A program made the position numbers and the translations under genes. 37,654 nt of DNA from an uncultured Rhodospirillales bacterium (GTDB taxonomy: Bacteria; Pseudomonadota; Alphaproteobacteria; Acetobacterales; Acetobacteraceae), in the NCBI GenBank assembly GCA_903893975.1, contig CAITOL010000187.1, forward strand, positions 1 through 37,654. Reading direction: 5' to 3'. Numbering within the stretch: the first letter of the stretch is position 1; each line of letters opens with the position of its first letter. Shown here one piece after another: positions 23,271 through 31,361 of the stretch. The notes under the pieces were generated by a model. The model was not told where the DNA came from and made no database searches. It saw nothing but the letters and a program-made list of their open reading frames with translations.

Positions 23271-24868
23271 GCGGCAAACGCCCCACTGTCTCCTCCGTGC
23301 ACGGCATGGTCGCCGCCGCACATCCGCTGGCGGCGCAAGCCGGCGCGAAAATCCTCGCCCAAGGCGGCAACGCCTTCGACGCCGCCGCCGCCACTGCCGC
23401 GGCGCTGAACGTCACCGAACCCTATATGTCCGGCCTCGCCGGCATGGGCATGGCCACCTGCTACATCGCCAGCGAACAGCGCGTGCGCTGCCTGGATTAC
23501 GTGACCAAGGTGCCGGAAAAATTCCCCGAAGGCCGCTTCCGCACCCAGCAGGATGTCTATCGCGGCCCCTTCGCCGCCGGCACGCCCGGCAACCTCGCCG
23601 GCTGGTGCGAACTGGTGCGCGCCCATGGCCGCAAATCCCTGGCCGAGGTTTTCGCCCCCGCCATTGCCTTGGCCCGCGACGGCTTCCCGCTGATCGAATT
23701 CAACACCGATGGCATCAACAGCCAGGCCGCCGCGCTCAAAGCCTTCCCGTTCTACGAGGAATGGGCGCGGGTCTATACCAGCGGCACCGGCAAGGTCGCC
23801 CATGGCGCGGTGCTGCGCCAACCCGACCTCGCCGCCACCTATGAAGCCATCGTCGCCCACGGCCCCGGCCATCTCTATGGCGGCGCCCTCGGCCGCGCCA
23901 TGGTCAGCCACCTCGCCGCCCTCGGCGGCTGCATGACCGAAGCAGACCTCGCCGCCGTCCGCCCCACCTGGCAAGACCCGCTGGTCGCCAGCTATCGCGG
24001 CCTCAACGTCCACACCCTGCCGCCGCCCTGCGAGGGCTTCCAACTCCTGCTCACCCTCGCCATCCTCGATGGCTTCGACCTCGCCCGGCTGGAACGCAAC
24101 GGCGTTGACCATCTCGATATCGTGCTGCGCGCGGTCCGGCTGGCCGCCGGTGAACGCATCGCCAACAACAACCCGGCGCCGGAAATCCTCGCCCGGATCA
24201 TGTCGCCCGCCAACGTCGCCAGGCTGCAAGCCCGCGTGCGCGATGGCGTGCCCGTCACCGGCCCCACCGAGCAATGGATCGCGCCGACGCCCTATAACCC
24301 GGACAAGGAACACACCACCTCGCTCTCAGTCGCCGACCGCGACGGCAATGTGGTCTGCATCACCCAAAGCCTCGGCGCGCTGTTCGGCTGCGGCGTCGTC
24401 ATCCCCGGCACCGGCGTGTGCATGAACAACTTCCTGTTCTGGGGGGAGGTTGATCCGCGCGGCACCAACCCGCTCAAACCCGGCGGCGCGCTCGCCCTGC
24501 CCACCGCGCCCAGCATTTCCACCCGCGCCGATGGCAAGCCGGTGCTCGCCCTCGGCACCCCCGGCAGCTACGGCATCTGCCAGACCCAGCCGCAGGTGAT
24601 GGTGCAGCATCTGGATTTCGGCCTCGGCCTGCAATCCGCCATCGAAGCCCCGCGCGCCCGCCTGCTCGACGGCGCGCAGGTGAACCTCGAAGGCCGCCTG
24701 CGCCCAGACGTCATCGCCGCCCTCAGCCGCCGTGGCCACGCCGCCGAAGCTGTGGCGGATTGGACCATGCAGGTCGGCGGTATGCAGGGCATCGCCATCA
24801 ACCCCGATAGCGGGGCGATGACCGGTGGCGCCGATCCGCGTCGGGATGGGTATGTGGCGCCGGTTTAA
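23267..24868 (+). CDS. Gamma-glutamyltransferase-like Ntn hydrolase
   Basis: A 533-residue member of the GGT family, which self-cleaves before a catalytic threonine. The expected nucleophile is Thr350 in EHTTSLSVADRDG, so cleavage would give a large subunit of about 349 residues and a small one of about 184. Unlike secreted GGTs, it has no signal peptide and would stay in the cytoplasm. The family's DxRExAP motif, whose Arg holds the gamma-glutamyl carboxylate, reads DYVTKVP (residues 77-83), so Arg and Glu are Val and Thr. A substrate other than a gamma-glutamyl compound is therefore likely. The last gene of the operon, ATGA-coupled to the kinase, followed by a nested-hairpin repeat. Confidence 0.88.
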   Translation: MSGKRPTVSSVHGMVAAAHPLAAQAGAKILAQGGNAFDAAAATAAALNVTEPYMSGLAGMGMATCYIASEQRVRCLDYVTKVPEKFPEGRFRTQQDVYRGPFAAGTPGNLAGWCELVRAHGRKSLAEVFAPAIALARDGFPLIEFNTDGINSQAAALKAFPFYEEWARVYTSGTGKVAHGAVLRQPDLAATYEAIVAHGPGHLYGGALGRAMVSHLAALGGCMTEADLAAVRPTWQDPLVASYRGLNVHTLPPPCEGFQLLLTLAILDGFDLARLERNGVDHLDIVLRAVRLAAGERIANNNPAPEILARIMSPANVARLQARVRDGVPVTGPTEQWIAPTPYNPDKEHTTSLSVADRDGNVVCITQSLGALFGCGVVIPGTGVCMNNFLFWGEVDPRGTNPLKPGGALALPTAPSISTRADGKPVLALGTPGSYGICQTQPQVMVQHLDFGLGLQSAIEAPRARLLDGAQVNLEGRLRPDVIAALSRRGHAAEAVADWTMQVGGMQGIAINPDSGAMTGGADPRRDGYVAPV

Positions 24869-24880
24869 GGCGATACGCGT

Positions 24881-25015
24881 CTTCTTTGTTTGAAAACAAA
24901 GAAGCAAAAAAAACTTTAGAACACCCTAGCCGTTGGCGTACTCTCACCGGGAAGAGTACGCCGTAGGCTAGGAATTGATGAAGTTTTTTTGGTTCTTTTT
25001 GTTCACAAAAAGAAC
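24881..25015. repeat. Nested-hairpin intergenic repeat, copy 3 (most complete)
   Basis: The clearest copy, lying between two convergent genes. Left palindrome CTTCTTTGTTT (24881-24891) and AAACAAAGAAG (24894-24904); A-run CAAAAAAAACTT pairing with the T-run AAGTTTTTTTGG; stem CCTAGCC (24925-24931) with GGCTAGG (24966-24972); central stem GGCGTACTCT (24935-24944) with AGAGTACGCC (24953-24962), loop CACCGGGA; right palindrome GTTCTTTTTGT (24992-25002) and ACAAAAAGAAC (25005-25015). The near-symmetric form suits a bidirectional terminator for the GGT-like gene and the dehydrogenase. Confidence 0.85.
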
Positions 25016-25049
25016 ACCTTCCTACCCCACCCCTACCCGCAAATCAGGA

Positions 25050-26078
25050 TCAGTACATTAATCCCTGATCCAGAATGTTACGCATATTCGCCAATCTTCC
25101 ATCCAGCCAACACCGCAGATTATGGCAGAAGATTTCGGTAATACGCTCGTTTTCCGCCGACACGGTGCTGGCCGAATGTGGGCTGATTAACACGTTCGGC
25201 AAATCCCAAAGCGGGCTGGTCGGCGGCAGCGGTTCCTGCTGCACCACGTCCAGCGCGGCAAAGCCGATATGGTTGCTGCGCAAGGCGGCAATCATCGCCG
25301 CCTCGTCGATAATCTGGCCGCGGGCGATGTTGACCAGCGCCACCCCAGGCCGCATCGCGGCGATCGCGTCTGCGTCAATCATGTTGTCGGTCGCATTGGT
25401 GTGCGGCACCGTCACCACCACCGCATCCGCTTCGCTCAACACCTGGTGCAGGTCGCCAACATCGACGATGCGGTCGAACAGCGTGTTGTGCAGCCGCGCC
25501 CGCGCGGGGGCGCGCGCCACGGCGATCACCCGCATCTCGAACGCCTGCGCCAGCTTGGCGCAGCCGCGCGCCAGATCGCCCGCGCCGATAATCACCAGCG
25601 TGCGGCCGGCAACTTCCTCGCCGCAATAGCGTTCCCAGCGATGCGAAAGCTGTTCGCCATGCAAATGCCGCAGCCCGCGAAAATGTTGCAGCAGCGCCAT
25701 GAAGGTAAATTCCGCCAGCGGCCGCGCATGCACCCCGCGCGCCGTGGTCACCAGAATATTGCGTGCCGCCAACCCCAGCCGCGCCGCACTTTGCCCCACC
25801 CCGGTGCTGGTGGTCTGAATCCACCGCAACTTGTCCGCCACCGCCAGTTCGTCCGCCGTGGGCAAATCCCATAAAATATCCGCCTCCGCCATCATCGCCA
25901 GATAGCGTTCCTGCTGCGCCGGGGAACGGCTGAACGGCGCGCCCACGTGATCGGCGACATAGCGCGTGCGCGGCAGCAATTCCGGCGCGTACAGCACGTG
26001 CACATCCCGATCCACCGCACGGATACGCTCAACATGGCGAAGCTCAAGCGGGGAAGTAATCAACACAGTCTGGGTCAT
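25050..26078 (-). CDS. D-2-hydroxyacid dehydrogenase family protein
   Basis: Cytoplasmic NAD(P)-dependent oxidoreductase, 342 residues. The dinucleotide loop is 'VIIGAGDLARGCAKLA' near residue 148. The substrate arginine is in 'LVNIARGQIIDEAAM' near residue 245, and the catalytic histidine is in 'VLISPHSAS' near residue 297. The expected glutamate lies between, in 'VVQQEPLP'. This places it in the glycerate/phosphoglycerate dehydrogenase-like branch; the 2-oxo acid is not predictable. It is the last gene of the liv operon, 15 bases after livF, which suggests the imported compound yields a 2-oxo or 2-hydroxy acid (inference). Confidence 0.88.
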   Translation of the reverse strand: MTQTVLITSPLELRHVERIRAVDRDVHVLYAPELLPRTRYVADHVGAPFSRSPAQQERYLAMMAEADILWDLPTADELAVADKLRWIQTTSTGVGQSAARLGLAARNILVTTARGVHARPLAEFTFMALLQHFRGLRHLHGEQLSHRWERYCGEEVAGRTLVIIGAGDLARGCAKLAQAFEMRVIAVARAPARARLHNTLFDRIVDVGDLHQVLSEADAVVVTVPHTNATDNMIDADAIAAMRPGVALVNIARGQIIDEAAMIAALRSNHIGFAALDVVQQEPLPPTSPLWDLPNVLISPHSASTVSAENERITEIFCHNLRCWLDGRLANMRNILDQGLMY

Positions 26079-26093
26079 GCGGGCAGCCTCGCT

Positions 26094-26804
26094 TCAACCG
26101 CCGAGATAGGCGGCGACAATCTTCGGGTTGGCGGCAATCTCCGCCGCCGGGCCGTGCAGCACGATATGCCCGTTTTCCAGCACATAGGCGAAATCCGCCA
26201 CATCCAGCGCGGCGGAGGCATTTTGTTCAACCAGCAGAATCGTCACCCCGTCGCGCTTCAACTCGGTGATGATGCTGAAAATCTCCTCCACGAACAGCGG
26301 CGCCAGCCCCATGCTCGGCTCGTCCAGCAGCAGCAATTTCGGTGCCCCCATCAGCGCCCGCGCCAAAGCCAGCATCTGCTGCTCACCGCCCGAGAGCGAC
26401 CCGGCCACCTGCTCCCGCCGCTCCCGCAAGCGCGGAAACCGCTCCAGCATGGCGGCCGACCGCTGGGTGATCGCACTTGCGTCGCGCTCCAGCCAGGCAC
26501 CGATGGTCAGGTTTTCCGCCACTGTCAGTTCGGCGAAAATCTGCCGCCCCTCCGGCACCTGCCGCAGCCCGGCGCCGGCAATCCGGTGCGCCCGCCAGCC
26601 GGTAATATCGGTGCCATCGAAGCTAATCCGCCCGCCGCGTGGCTTGAGCAGCCCAGACAGCGCCCGCATCACGCTGGTCTTGCCCGCGCCATTGGCGCCG
26701 ATCAGACACACCACCTGCCCGGCGGCAACCTCCAGGTCGATACCCTTCACCGCCTCCGTCCGCCCATAGCTCACCGTCAGGCCGCGCACCGAAAGGCTGC
26801 TCAT
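26094..26804 (-). CDS. livF: Branched-chain amino-acid type ABC transporter ATP-binding protein (LivF-like)
   Basis: Cytoplasmic ATPase, 236 residues, the usual LivF length. Walker A is GANGAGKTS near residue 37. The Q-loop region reads 'GLRQVPEGRQIFAELTVAENL', with the 'PEGR' signature that separates LivF from LivG. The signature is LSGGEQQM, Walker B LLLLDEPSMGLAP, and the switch glutamine/histidine region 'ILLVEQNASAALDVAD'. Start overlaps the livG stop by ATGA. The symbol marks the family; the ligand need not be a branched-chain amino acid. Confidence 0.93.
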   Translation of the reverse strand: MSSLSVRGLTVSYGRTEAVKGIDLEVAAGQVVCLIGANGAGKTSVMRALSGLLKPRGGRISFDGTDITGWRAHRIAGAGLRQVPEGRQIFAELTVAENLTIGAWLERDASAITQRSAAMLERFPRLRERREQVAGSLSGGEQQMLALARALMGAPKLLLLDEPSMGLAPLFVEEIFSIITELKRDGVTILLVEQNASAALDVADFAYVLENGHIVLHGPAAEIAANPKIVAAYLGG

Positions 26805-27586
26805 CCCGCCGCCTCCAGCCGCGCCGCCACCTTGGCGCCGAGATAGGCGGTAATCACCGCCGGGTCGCGCCGCACCGCGGCCGGCGCGCCATCGGCAATG
26901 CGTCGGCCGAAATTCAGCACCGTCACCCGGTCGGCAATCCCCATCACGAAGCCCATATCGTGTTCCACCAGCAGCACCGTGGTGCCGGCATCGCGGATGC
27001 GCCGCACCAGCGCCGCCAGCGCCTCGGTCTCCGCCGGGTTCATCCCCGCCGCCGGCTCGTCCAGCAGCAGCAAACGTGGCCGGGCCACAATGGCGCGGGC
27101 AATCTCCAACCGCCGCTGATCGCCATAGGCCAGCGCGGTTGCCGCATCATCAGCCCGGCCGGCCAGCCCAACAATCTCCAACGCCGCCCGCGCCCGCGCC
27201 ACCGCATCGCGCTCCTGCCGCCGAAAGCCCGGCAGCCGCAGCACCACGTCCAGCAGGTTGCTGCCCAACCCGGCATGCAGCCCGGTCAGCACATTTTCCA
27301 GCACCGTCAGCCCGGCGAAAATGCGGATGTTCTGAAAGCTCCGCGCCATGCCGCAGCCAGCCCGGCGAAAAGCGGGCAGGGCGGTGATGTCCACCCCGTC
27401 CAGCCGGATGCTGCCCGATGTCGGCGGGATCAGCCCGGTAATCAGGTTAAACGTCGTGGTCTTGCCCGCCCCGTTCGGCCCGATCAGCGCGTGAATGCTC
27501 CCGGCCTCCACCGCCAGATCCACCGCATCCACCGCCACCAGCCCGGCAAACCGCACGGTGAGCGATGAGACCTCCAGCAGACTCAT
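26801..27586 (-). CDS. livG: Branched-chain amino-acid type ABC transporter ATP-binding protein (LivG-like)
   Basis: Second ATPase, 261 residues. Walker A is GPNGAGKTT near residue 38, then '[19 protein letters not shown]', the LivG-type '[21 protein letters not shown]', signature '[15 protein letters not shown]' (the relaxed LSYG form of LivG) and Walker B '[15 protein letters not shown]'. I place the start at 27586, where [13 protein letters not shown] begins the domain and ATGA overlaps the livM stop; the open frame extends to 27724 but that part lies within livM. The C-terminal '[18 protein letters not shown]' is the standard tail. Confidence 0.93.
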   Translation of the reverse strand: MSLLEVSSLTVRFAGLVAVDAVDLAVEAGSIHALIGPNGAGKTTTFNLITGLIPPTSGSIRLDGVDITALPAFRRAGCGMARSFQNIRIFAGLTVLENVLTGLHAGLGSNLLDVVLRLPGFRRQERDAVARARAALEIVGLAGRADDAATALAYGDQRRLEIARAIVARPRLLLLDEPAAGMNPAETEALAALVRRIRDAGTTVLLVEHDMGFVMGIADRVTVLNFGRRIADGAPAAVRRDPAVITAYLGAKVAARLEAAG

Positions 27587-28425
27587 TTCACCCACCGCCG
27601 CATGCGCAACGGCAGCAACCCGTTCGGCAGGAACAGCACCACCACCACAATGATCAGCCCGTTGAACACCAGCCGCAAATCGGCAAACCCACGCAGCGCC
27701 TCCGGCAGCAACGTCAGAATCCACGCCCCCGCCACCGGCGCGAACGGGGACGATATCCCCCCCAGCAGCGCGTAGGACAAAATGGTCACCGCCGGCTCAA
27801 ACCCATACTCATTCGGCCCGATAAAGCTGGACACATGCGCGCTCAACGCCCCCGCCGCCCCGGCCAACACGGCGGACGCCAGCAGCGCGCCCAAACGGTA
27901 GCGCCGCACATTCACCCCCATCACGGCGGCGGCAATCTCATCCTCGCGCATCGCCTCCATCGCCCGGCCAATCCCGCTGCGCGCCACCAGCCACAGCACC
28001 GCCAACGCCACGATCAGCAAGCCATAGATAGAAACCATGCCCGCGCGCTCGGGAATGCCGGAAATCCCCAGCGCCCCGCCCAGCGCATCCACATTCAGAT
28101 ACACCGCCCGCAGCACCTCACCCAGCCCGATTGTCGCAATCGCCAGATAAACGCCCGACAGCCGCAAGGTCGGCGTGCCAATCGCCAGCGCGAACAGCAC
28201 CGGCGGGATCGTCGCCGCCGGCAGCACCACCGCAAACGGCAAATGCAGTTTCAGCGTCAACAGCGCGCTGGAATACGCCCCCATGCCCATAAACGCGGCC
28301 TGCCCGAGCGAGAGCTGCCCCACCGCCAGGACCACATACATCGACAGCGCCAGCAGCCCGTTAATGCCGAGCGCATAAACCACGTTCTGGTAGGTCCAGA
28401 GGAAATCATCGAGCCATACCGGCAT
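27583..28425 (-). CDS. livM: Branched-chain amino-acid type ABC transporter permease (LivM-like)
   Basis: Inner-membrane permease, 280 residues, with about eight or nine spans. 'VLAVGQLSLGQAAFMGMGAY' near residue 33 and 'GVYLAIATIGLGEVLRAVYL' near residue 88 are LivM landmarks. The ATPase-docking segment is 'GRAMEAMREDEIAAAVMGVN' near residue 154. The C-terminus 'LVFNGLIIVVVVLFLPNGLL' ends the last span. It is shorter than the E. coli protein because the extra N-terminal region is absent, as in most members of this group. Three bases separate it from livH, and it overlaps livG by ATGA. Confidence 0.93.
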   Translation of the reverse strand: MPVWLDDFLWTYQNVVYALGINGLLALSMYVVLAVGQLSLGQAAFMGMGAYSSALLTLKLHLPFAVVLPAATIPPVLFALAIGTPTLRLSGVYLAIATIGLGEVLRAVYLNVDALGGALGISGIPERAGMVSIYGLLIVALAVLWLVARSGIGRAMEAMREDEIAAAVMGVNVRRYRLGALLASAVLAGAAGALSAHVSSFIGPNEYGFEPAVTILSYALLGGISSPFAPVAGAWILTLLPEALRGFADLRLVFNGLIIVVVVLFLPNGLLPLRMRRWVK

Positions 28426-28428
28426 GGT

Positions 28429-29310
28429 TCAGGCCCGTTGAATATGCGCGCGGCCGAACAGGCCGGATGGCCGGGTCCACAGCACCGCAACCAGCATGAT
28501 GAAGGCAACCGCCTCTTTCAGCCCTGAATCGATATAGCCTGCCGTCAGCGTCTCCACCACGCCCAGCAGCAAGCCCGCGATCAACGCCCCGCGCACATCG
28601 CCCAGCCCGCCGATGATAATCACCACAAAGCCCCGCAGCATCATCGCCTCGCCCATGTAAGGCTGAATGGCGTTGAAGTTCAGCCCAATCAACACCCCAC
28701 CCGCCCCGGCCAAAGCGCCGCACACCAGGCTCACCAGCGCCGCCAGTTTCGCGGTATCAATCCCCATCAACCCCGCCGCATCCGGCTTTTCCGCCATCGC
28801 CCGCAGCGCCAGGCCAATCGGTGTCAGCCGCATCAGCGCCAGCAATCCGCCCACCAAAACCGCGGTCGCCAGCAAAATCAGGATCTGTGCCTGGGTGATC
28901 CGCAACTCGCCCAACACCAGCGCCTCACCGCCCAGCACCCCGGCCGGCAAGCGGCGAATATCCGGGCCAAGCCAAGTCGTCATCCCCGCATACAGCGCCA
29001 GCACCGCCCCCAACGTCACCATCAACGACGACAGTTCCGGCGCGTTGATCCGCCGCAGCCGCGTCAGCAGCAGCCAGTCCAGCACCACCGCCAGCACGCC
29101 GGATGCCGCCGCCGCCGCCGGCAGCGCCGCCGCAATCGGCCAGCCCCATTGCTTGGTCAGATGCAGCGCGAAAAACGCCCCGGCGGAGAAATAAAACCCG
29201 TACGTCAGGTTCACCACCTTCAACACCCCGAACATCAGGGTGAAGCCGAGTGCGAACAGCGCGTAGGTGCTGCCCAGCAAAACGCCGTTGATGAGTTGCT
29301 GGGCGAGCAT
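28429..29310 (-). CDS. livH: Branched-chain amino-acid type ABC transporter permease (LivH-like)
   Basis: Partner permease, 293 residues, about eight spans. The opening 'QQLINGVLLGSTYALFALGF' followed by 'TLMFGVLKVVNLTYGFYFSAG' is the LivH signature. The docking loop is 'GLALRAMAEKPDAAGLMGID', and the conserved 'VVIIIGGLGDVRGALIAGL' sits near residue 232. The usual small residues after 'VNLTYG' (normally NxxHG) include Tyr in place of His. The start lies 17 bases after the livK stop. Together with livM it forms the transmembrane channel. Confidence 0.93.
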   Translation of the reverse strand: MLAQQLINGVLLGSTYALFALGFTLMFGVLKVVNLTYGFYFSAGAFFALHLTKQWGWPIAAALPAAAAASGVLAVVLDWLLLTRLRRINAPELSSLMVTLGAVLALYAGMTTWLGPDIRRLPAGVLGGEALVLGELRITQAQILILLATAVLVGGLLALMRLTPIGLALRAMAEKPDAAGLMGIDTAKLAALVSLVCGALAGAGGVLIGLNFNAIQPYMGEAMMLRGFVVIIIGGLGDVRGALIAGLLLGVVETLTAGYIDSGLKEAVAFIMLVAVLWTRPSGLFGRAHIQRA

Positions 29311-29327
29311 CGGCTTACCGCATCACG

Positions 29328-30449
29328 TTATTGCGCGATGGCGAACTTGCCGCCGCGCATTTCCAGCACCACCACCCCTTCGGACGATGCCGGATCGCGG
29401 CCGGCGGTGAATTTGAACGGCCCCATCACGCCGCTGAAATCGGTCTTGCCCAGGGCTGCGGTAATCTTCTCGCTATCCGCCGCACCGGCCCGATCGATCG
29501 CCTGCGCCACGATCTTCATCGTGTCATAGGCCTGCGCCGCGAACTGGTCGGGGTCCTTGCCATACTTCGCCTTGAAGTCGGCGACGAACTTCGTGTTCAC
29601 CGCATCCGGCTTGGCGATGAACCAGGGGCTGCCCACCAGCATACCATCCGCCGCCGCCCCGGCGATATCGCCCAGTTTGGGGGAATTGGCGCCATTGCCA
29701 CCCAGCAGCAGGGTTTCCTTGCCAATGCCCAGCTGCCGCGCCTGCAACACCACGCCCGAAACCGGCTCCACCAACGCGGAAATCCCAATCGCATCCGGCT
29801 TCAGCGCCTTAATCTTGGTCAGCTGCGCCGCGAAGTCGGTATCTTTGCTGCCGAAGGTCTCGATGGTCAGAATTTTGAGGCCCAGCTTCTCCGCCGCCGC
29901 CTTCATCACATCGAAGCCGGATTTGGAAAACGCGTCGTCATTGGCATACATCAGCGCGATCGTCTTCACGCCGCGCGCCTGCGCCTTCTTAAACGTCACC
30001 GGCACCACGTCGCTTTCCGGCAACGAGGTACGGAAGATATACGGGCCCATCTCGGTGATGCCAGCGGCGGTGGTGGACGTGCCGACCGTCGGCACCTTCC
30101 GCTCATTGGTCACCGGCCCCACCGCGAACATTTCGTTCGACAGCGTCGGCCCGATGATGATCACCGCCTTGTCGCGCCCGATCAGTTTGCGCGCCGCGTT
30201 AATCGCCTGATCCTTGTTGCCGGCGCTGTCTTCCACCGTCAGCACAATTTTCTGCCCACCCAGCACGCCCTTGGCGTTCACCTCGGCCAAAGCCAGATCC
30301 AGCCCCGCCTTGATGGCGATGCCATAGGCCGCGGCCGGCCCGGTCAGGATTTCAATCGCGCCAACCTGCACCTGGGCGGCGGCAAGGCTGGGTAGGGCGG
30401 CGGATGCAACCAACGCGGCGGCGCCGGCCAGGAAATGGGTGCGTTTCAT
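29328..30449 (-). CDS. livK: Branched-chain amino-acid type ABC transporter substrate-binding protein (LivK-like)
   Basis: Periplasmic receptor, 373 residues, of the Peripla_BP_6 family. The start at 30449 has a GGAGGA site and begins a signal peptide (MKRTHFLAGAAALVASAALP, cleavage near residue 26, AAA-QVQ). The mature start 'QVGAIEILTGPAAAYGIAIK' is typical of the family, as are 'RDKAVIIIGPTLSNEMFA' and 'PDQFAAQAYDTMKIVAQAID'. The family binds aliphatic and aromatic amino acids, amides, urea, benzoates and other aromatics. Being divergent from a molybdenum hydroxylase operon, it may bind that enzyme's substrate (inference). First gene of a six-gene operon. Confidence 0.92.
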   Translation of the reverse strand: MKRTHFLAGAAALVASAALPSLAAAQVQVGAIEILTGPAAAYGIAIKAGLDLALAEVNAKGVLGGQKIVLTVEDSAGNKDQAINAARKLIGRDKAVIIIGPTLSNEMFAVGPVTNERKVPTVGTSTTAAGITEMGPYIFRTSLPESDVVPVTFKKAQARGVKTIALMYANDDAFSKSGFDVMKAAAEKLGLKILTIETFGSKDTDFAAQLTKIKALKPDAIGISALVEPVSGVVLQARQLGIGKETLLLGGNGANSPKLGDIAGAAADGMLVGSPWFIAKPDAVNTKFVADFKAKYGKDPDQFAAQAYDTMKIVAQAIDRAGAADSEKITAALGKTDFSGVMGPFKFTAGRDPASSEGVVVLEMRGGKFAIAQ

Positions 30450-30503
30450 CAGGGACTTCCTCCAAATTGGGGCGAGTTGGCCGGACCCTAGCCGCAAAGC
30501 GGC

Positions 30504-30547
30504 TTGACAGTCCATCATCGGACCGGGATCGTATGCACACAAACGAT
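30504..30547. promoter_or_regulatory. Divergent promoter/operator between liv and molybdenum-hydroxylase operons
   Basis: The 108-base gap holds a consensus -35 TTGACA (30504-30509) for the plus-strand operon. At 17 bases the -10 would be GATCGT (30527-30532), a weak match. Overlapping that position is an inverted repeat, ATCGT (30528-30532) and ACGAT (30543-30547), with a 10-base spacer. A regulator bound there would cover the -10 and start region of the plus-strand operon and sit 79 bases from the livK start. No regulator gene lies in the window. Confidence 0.45.
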
Positions 30548-30557
30548 ATGGGCAGCC

Positions 30558-31361
30558 ATGAGCCGATACTTCCGACCAGACCGGATAGAGGATGTGTCGG
30601 CCGCCCTCGCCACCGGCGGCTGCCTGTTGCTGGCCGGAGCCACAGACCATTTCCCCACCCGGGGCGACACGCCACACGCCATCATCGACCTCAGCCGCCT
30701 GCCCGGGTTACGCGCGATCGAGCGGCGCGGCGACCATTGGTGGCTGCCCTGCCTCGCCACCTGGTCGGACGTCATCGCGGCCGATCTGCCGCCGCAATTC
30801 GCCGGCCTGCAAGCCGCCGCCCGCCAGGTCGGCGGGGTGCAAATCCAGAATCGCGGCACCGTGGTCGGCAATCTCTGCAACGCTAGCCCGGCCGCCGATG
30901 GCATCCCCTGCCTGCTGGCGCTGGATGCGACCGTCGTCCTGTCCAGCGGCCGCGCCGTGCCGGTGGACCAATTCGTGCGCGGCCCCCGGCATATCGACCT
31001 CGCGCCGATGGAGTTTGTCCTCGGCCTGCGCCTGCCGCATCAGCCCGGCGCCCGCGCCGGCTTCCTCAAACTCGGCGCCCGGCGCTATCTGGTCATCTCC
31101 ATGGCGATGGTCGCGCTGGTGGCCGATATGCAGCAAGGCCGCATCGTCCAGGCCCGCATCGCCATCGGCGCCTGTTCCGCCCGCGCCCAACGCCTGCCGG
31201 CGCTGGAAGCCGAGCTCTGCGGCCAGATCCCGTCGGCGGATCTGGTGCAGCCGCACCACCTCGCCCCGCTCACCCCAATCGACGATGTGCGCGCCTCGGC
31301 CGGCTACCGTCGCCACGCCGCGCTGGAACTGGTGCGCCGCGCCGTGGCGGGCCTGGCATGA
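30558..31361 (+). CDS. Molybdenum hydroxylase FAD-binding subunit (CoxM/XdhB-like)
   Basis: Cytoplasmic flavin subunit, 267 residues, which passes electrons from the iron-sulfur clusters to the acceptor. The FAD-binding pattern is present: 'LLLAGATDHFP' near residue 25 and 'QIQNRGTVVGNLCNASPAAD', in which 'TVGGN' and 'NxSPxxD' are family hallmarks. A C-terminal CO_dehydrogenase flavoprotein domain ends with 'GYRRHAALELVRRAV'. The ATG at 30558 is chosen because it starts the domain (MSRYFRPDRIEDV). The stop overlaps the next start (ATGA). The xanthine dehydrogenase, nicotinate dehydrogenase and CO dehydrogenase families share this subunit, so the substrate is open. Confidence 0.9.
   Translation: MSRYFRPDRIEDVSAALATGGCLLLAGATDHFPTRGDTPHAIIDLSRLPGLRAIERRGDHWWLPCLATWSDVIAADLPPQFAGLQAAARQVGGVQIQNRGTVVGNLCNASPAADGIPCLLALDATVVLSSGRAVPVDQFVRGPRHIDLAPMEFVLGLRLPHQPGARAGFLKLGARRYLVISMAMVALVADMQQGRIVQARIAIGACSARAQRLPALEAELCGQIPSADLVQPHHLAPLTPIDDVRASAGYRRHAALELVRRAVAGLA

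Noticed and set aside
24881-25015. Nested repeats considered as insertion-sequence ends or an attachment site
   Set aside because: No transposase or integrase frame lies within or next to any copy, and no direct target duplication was evident at the borders.
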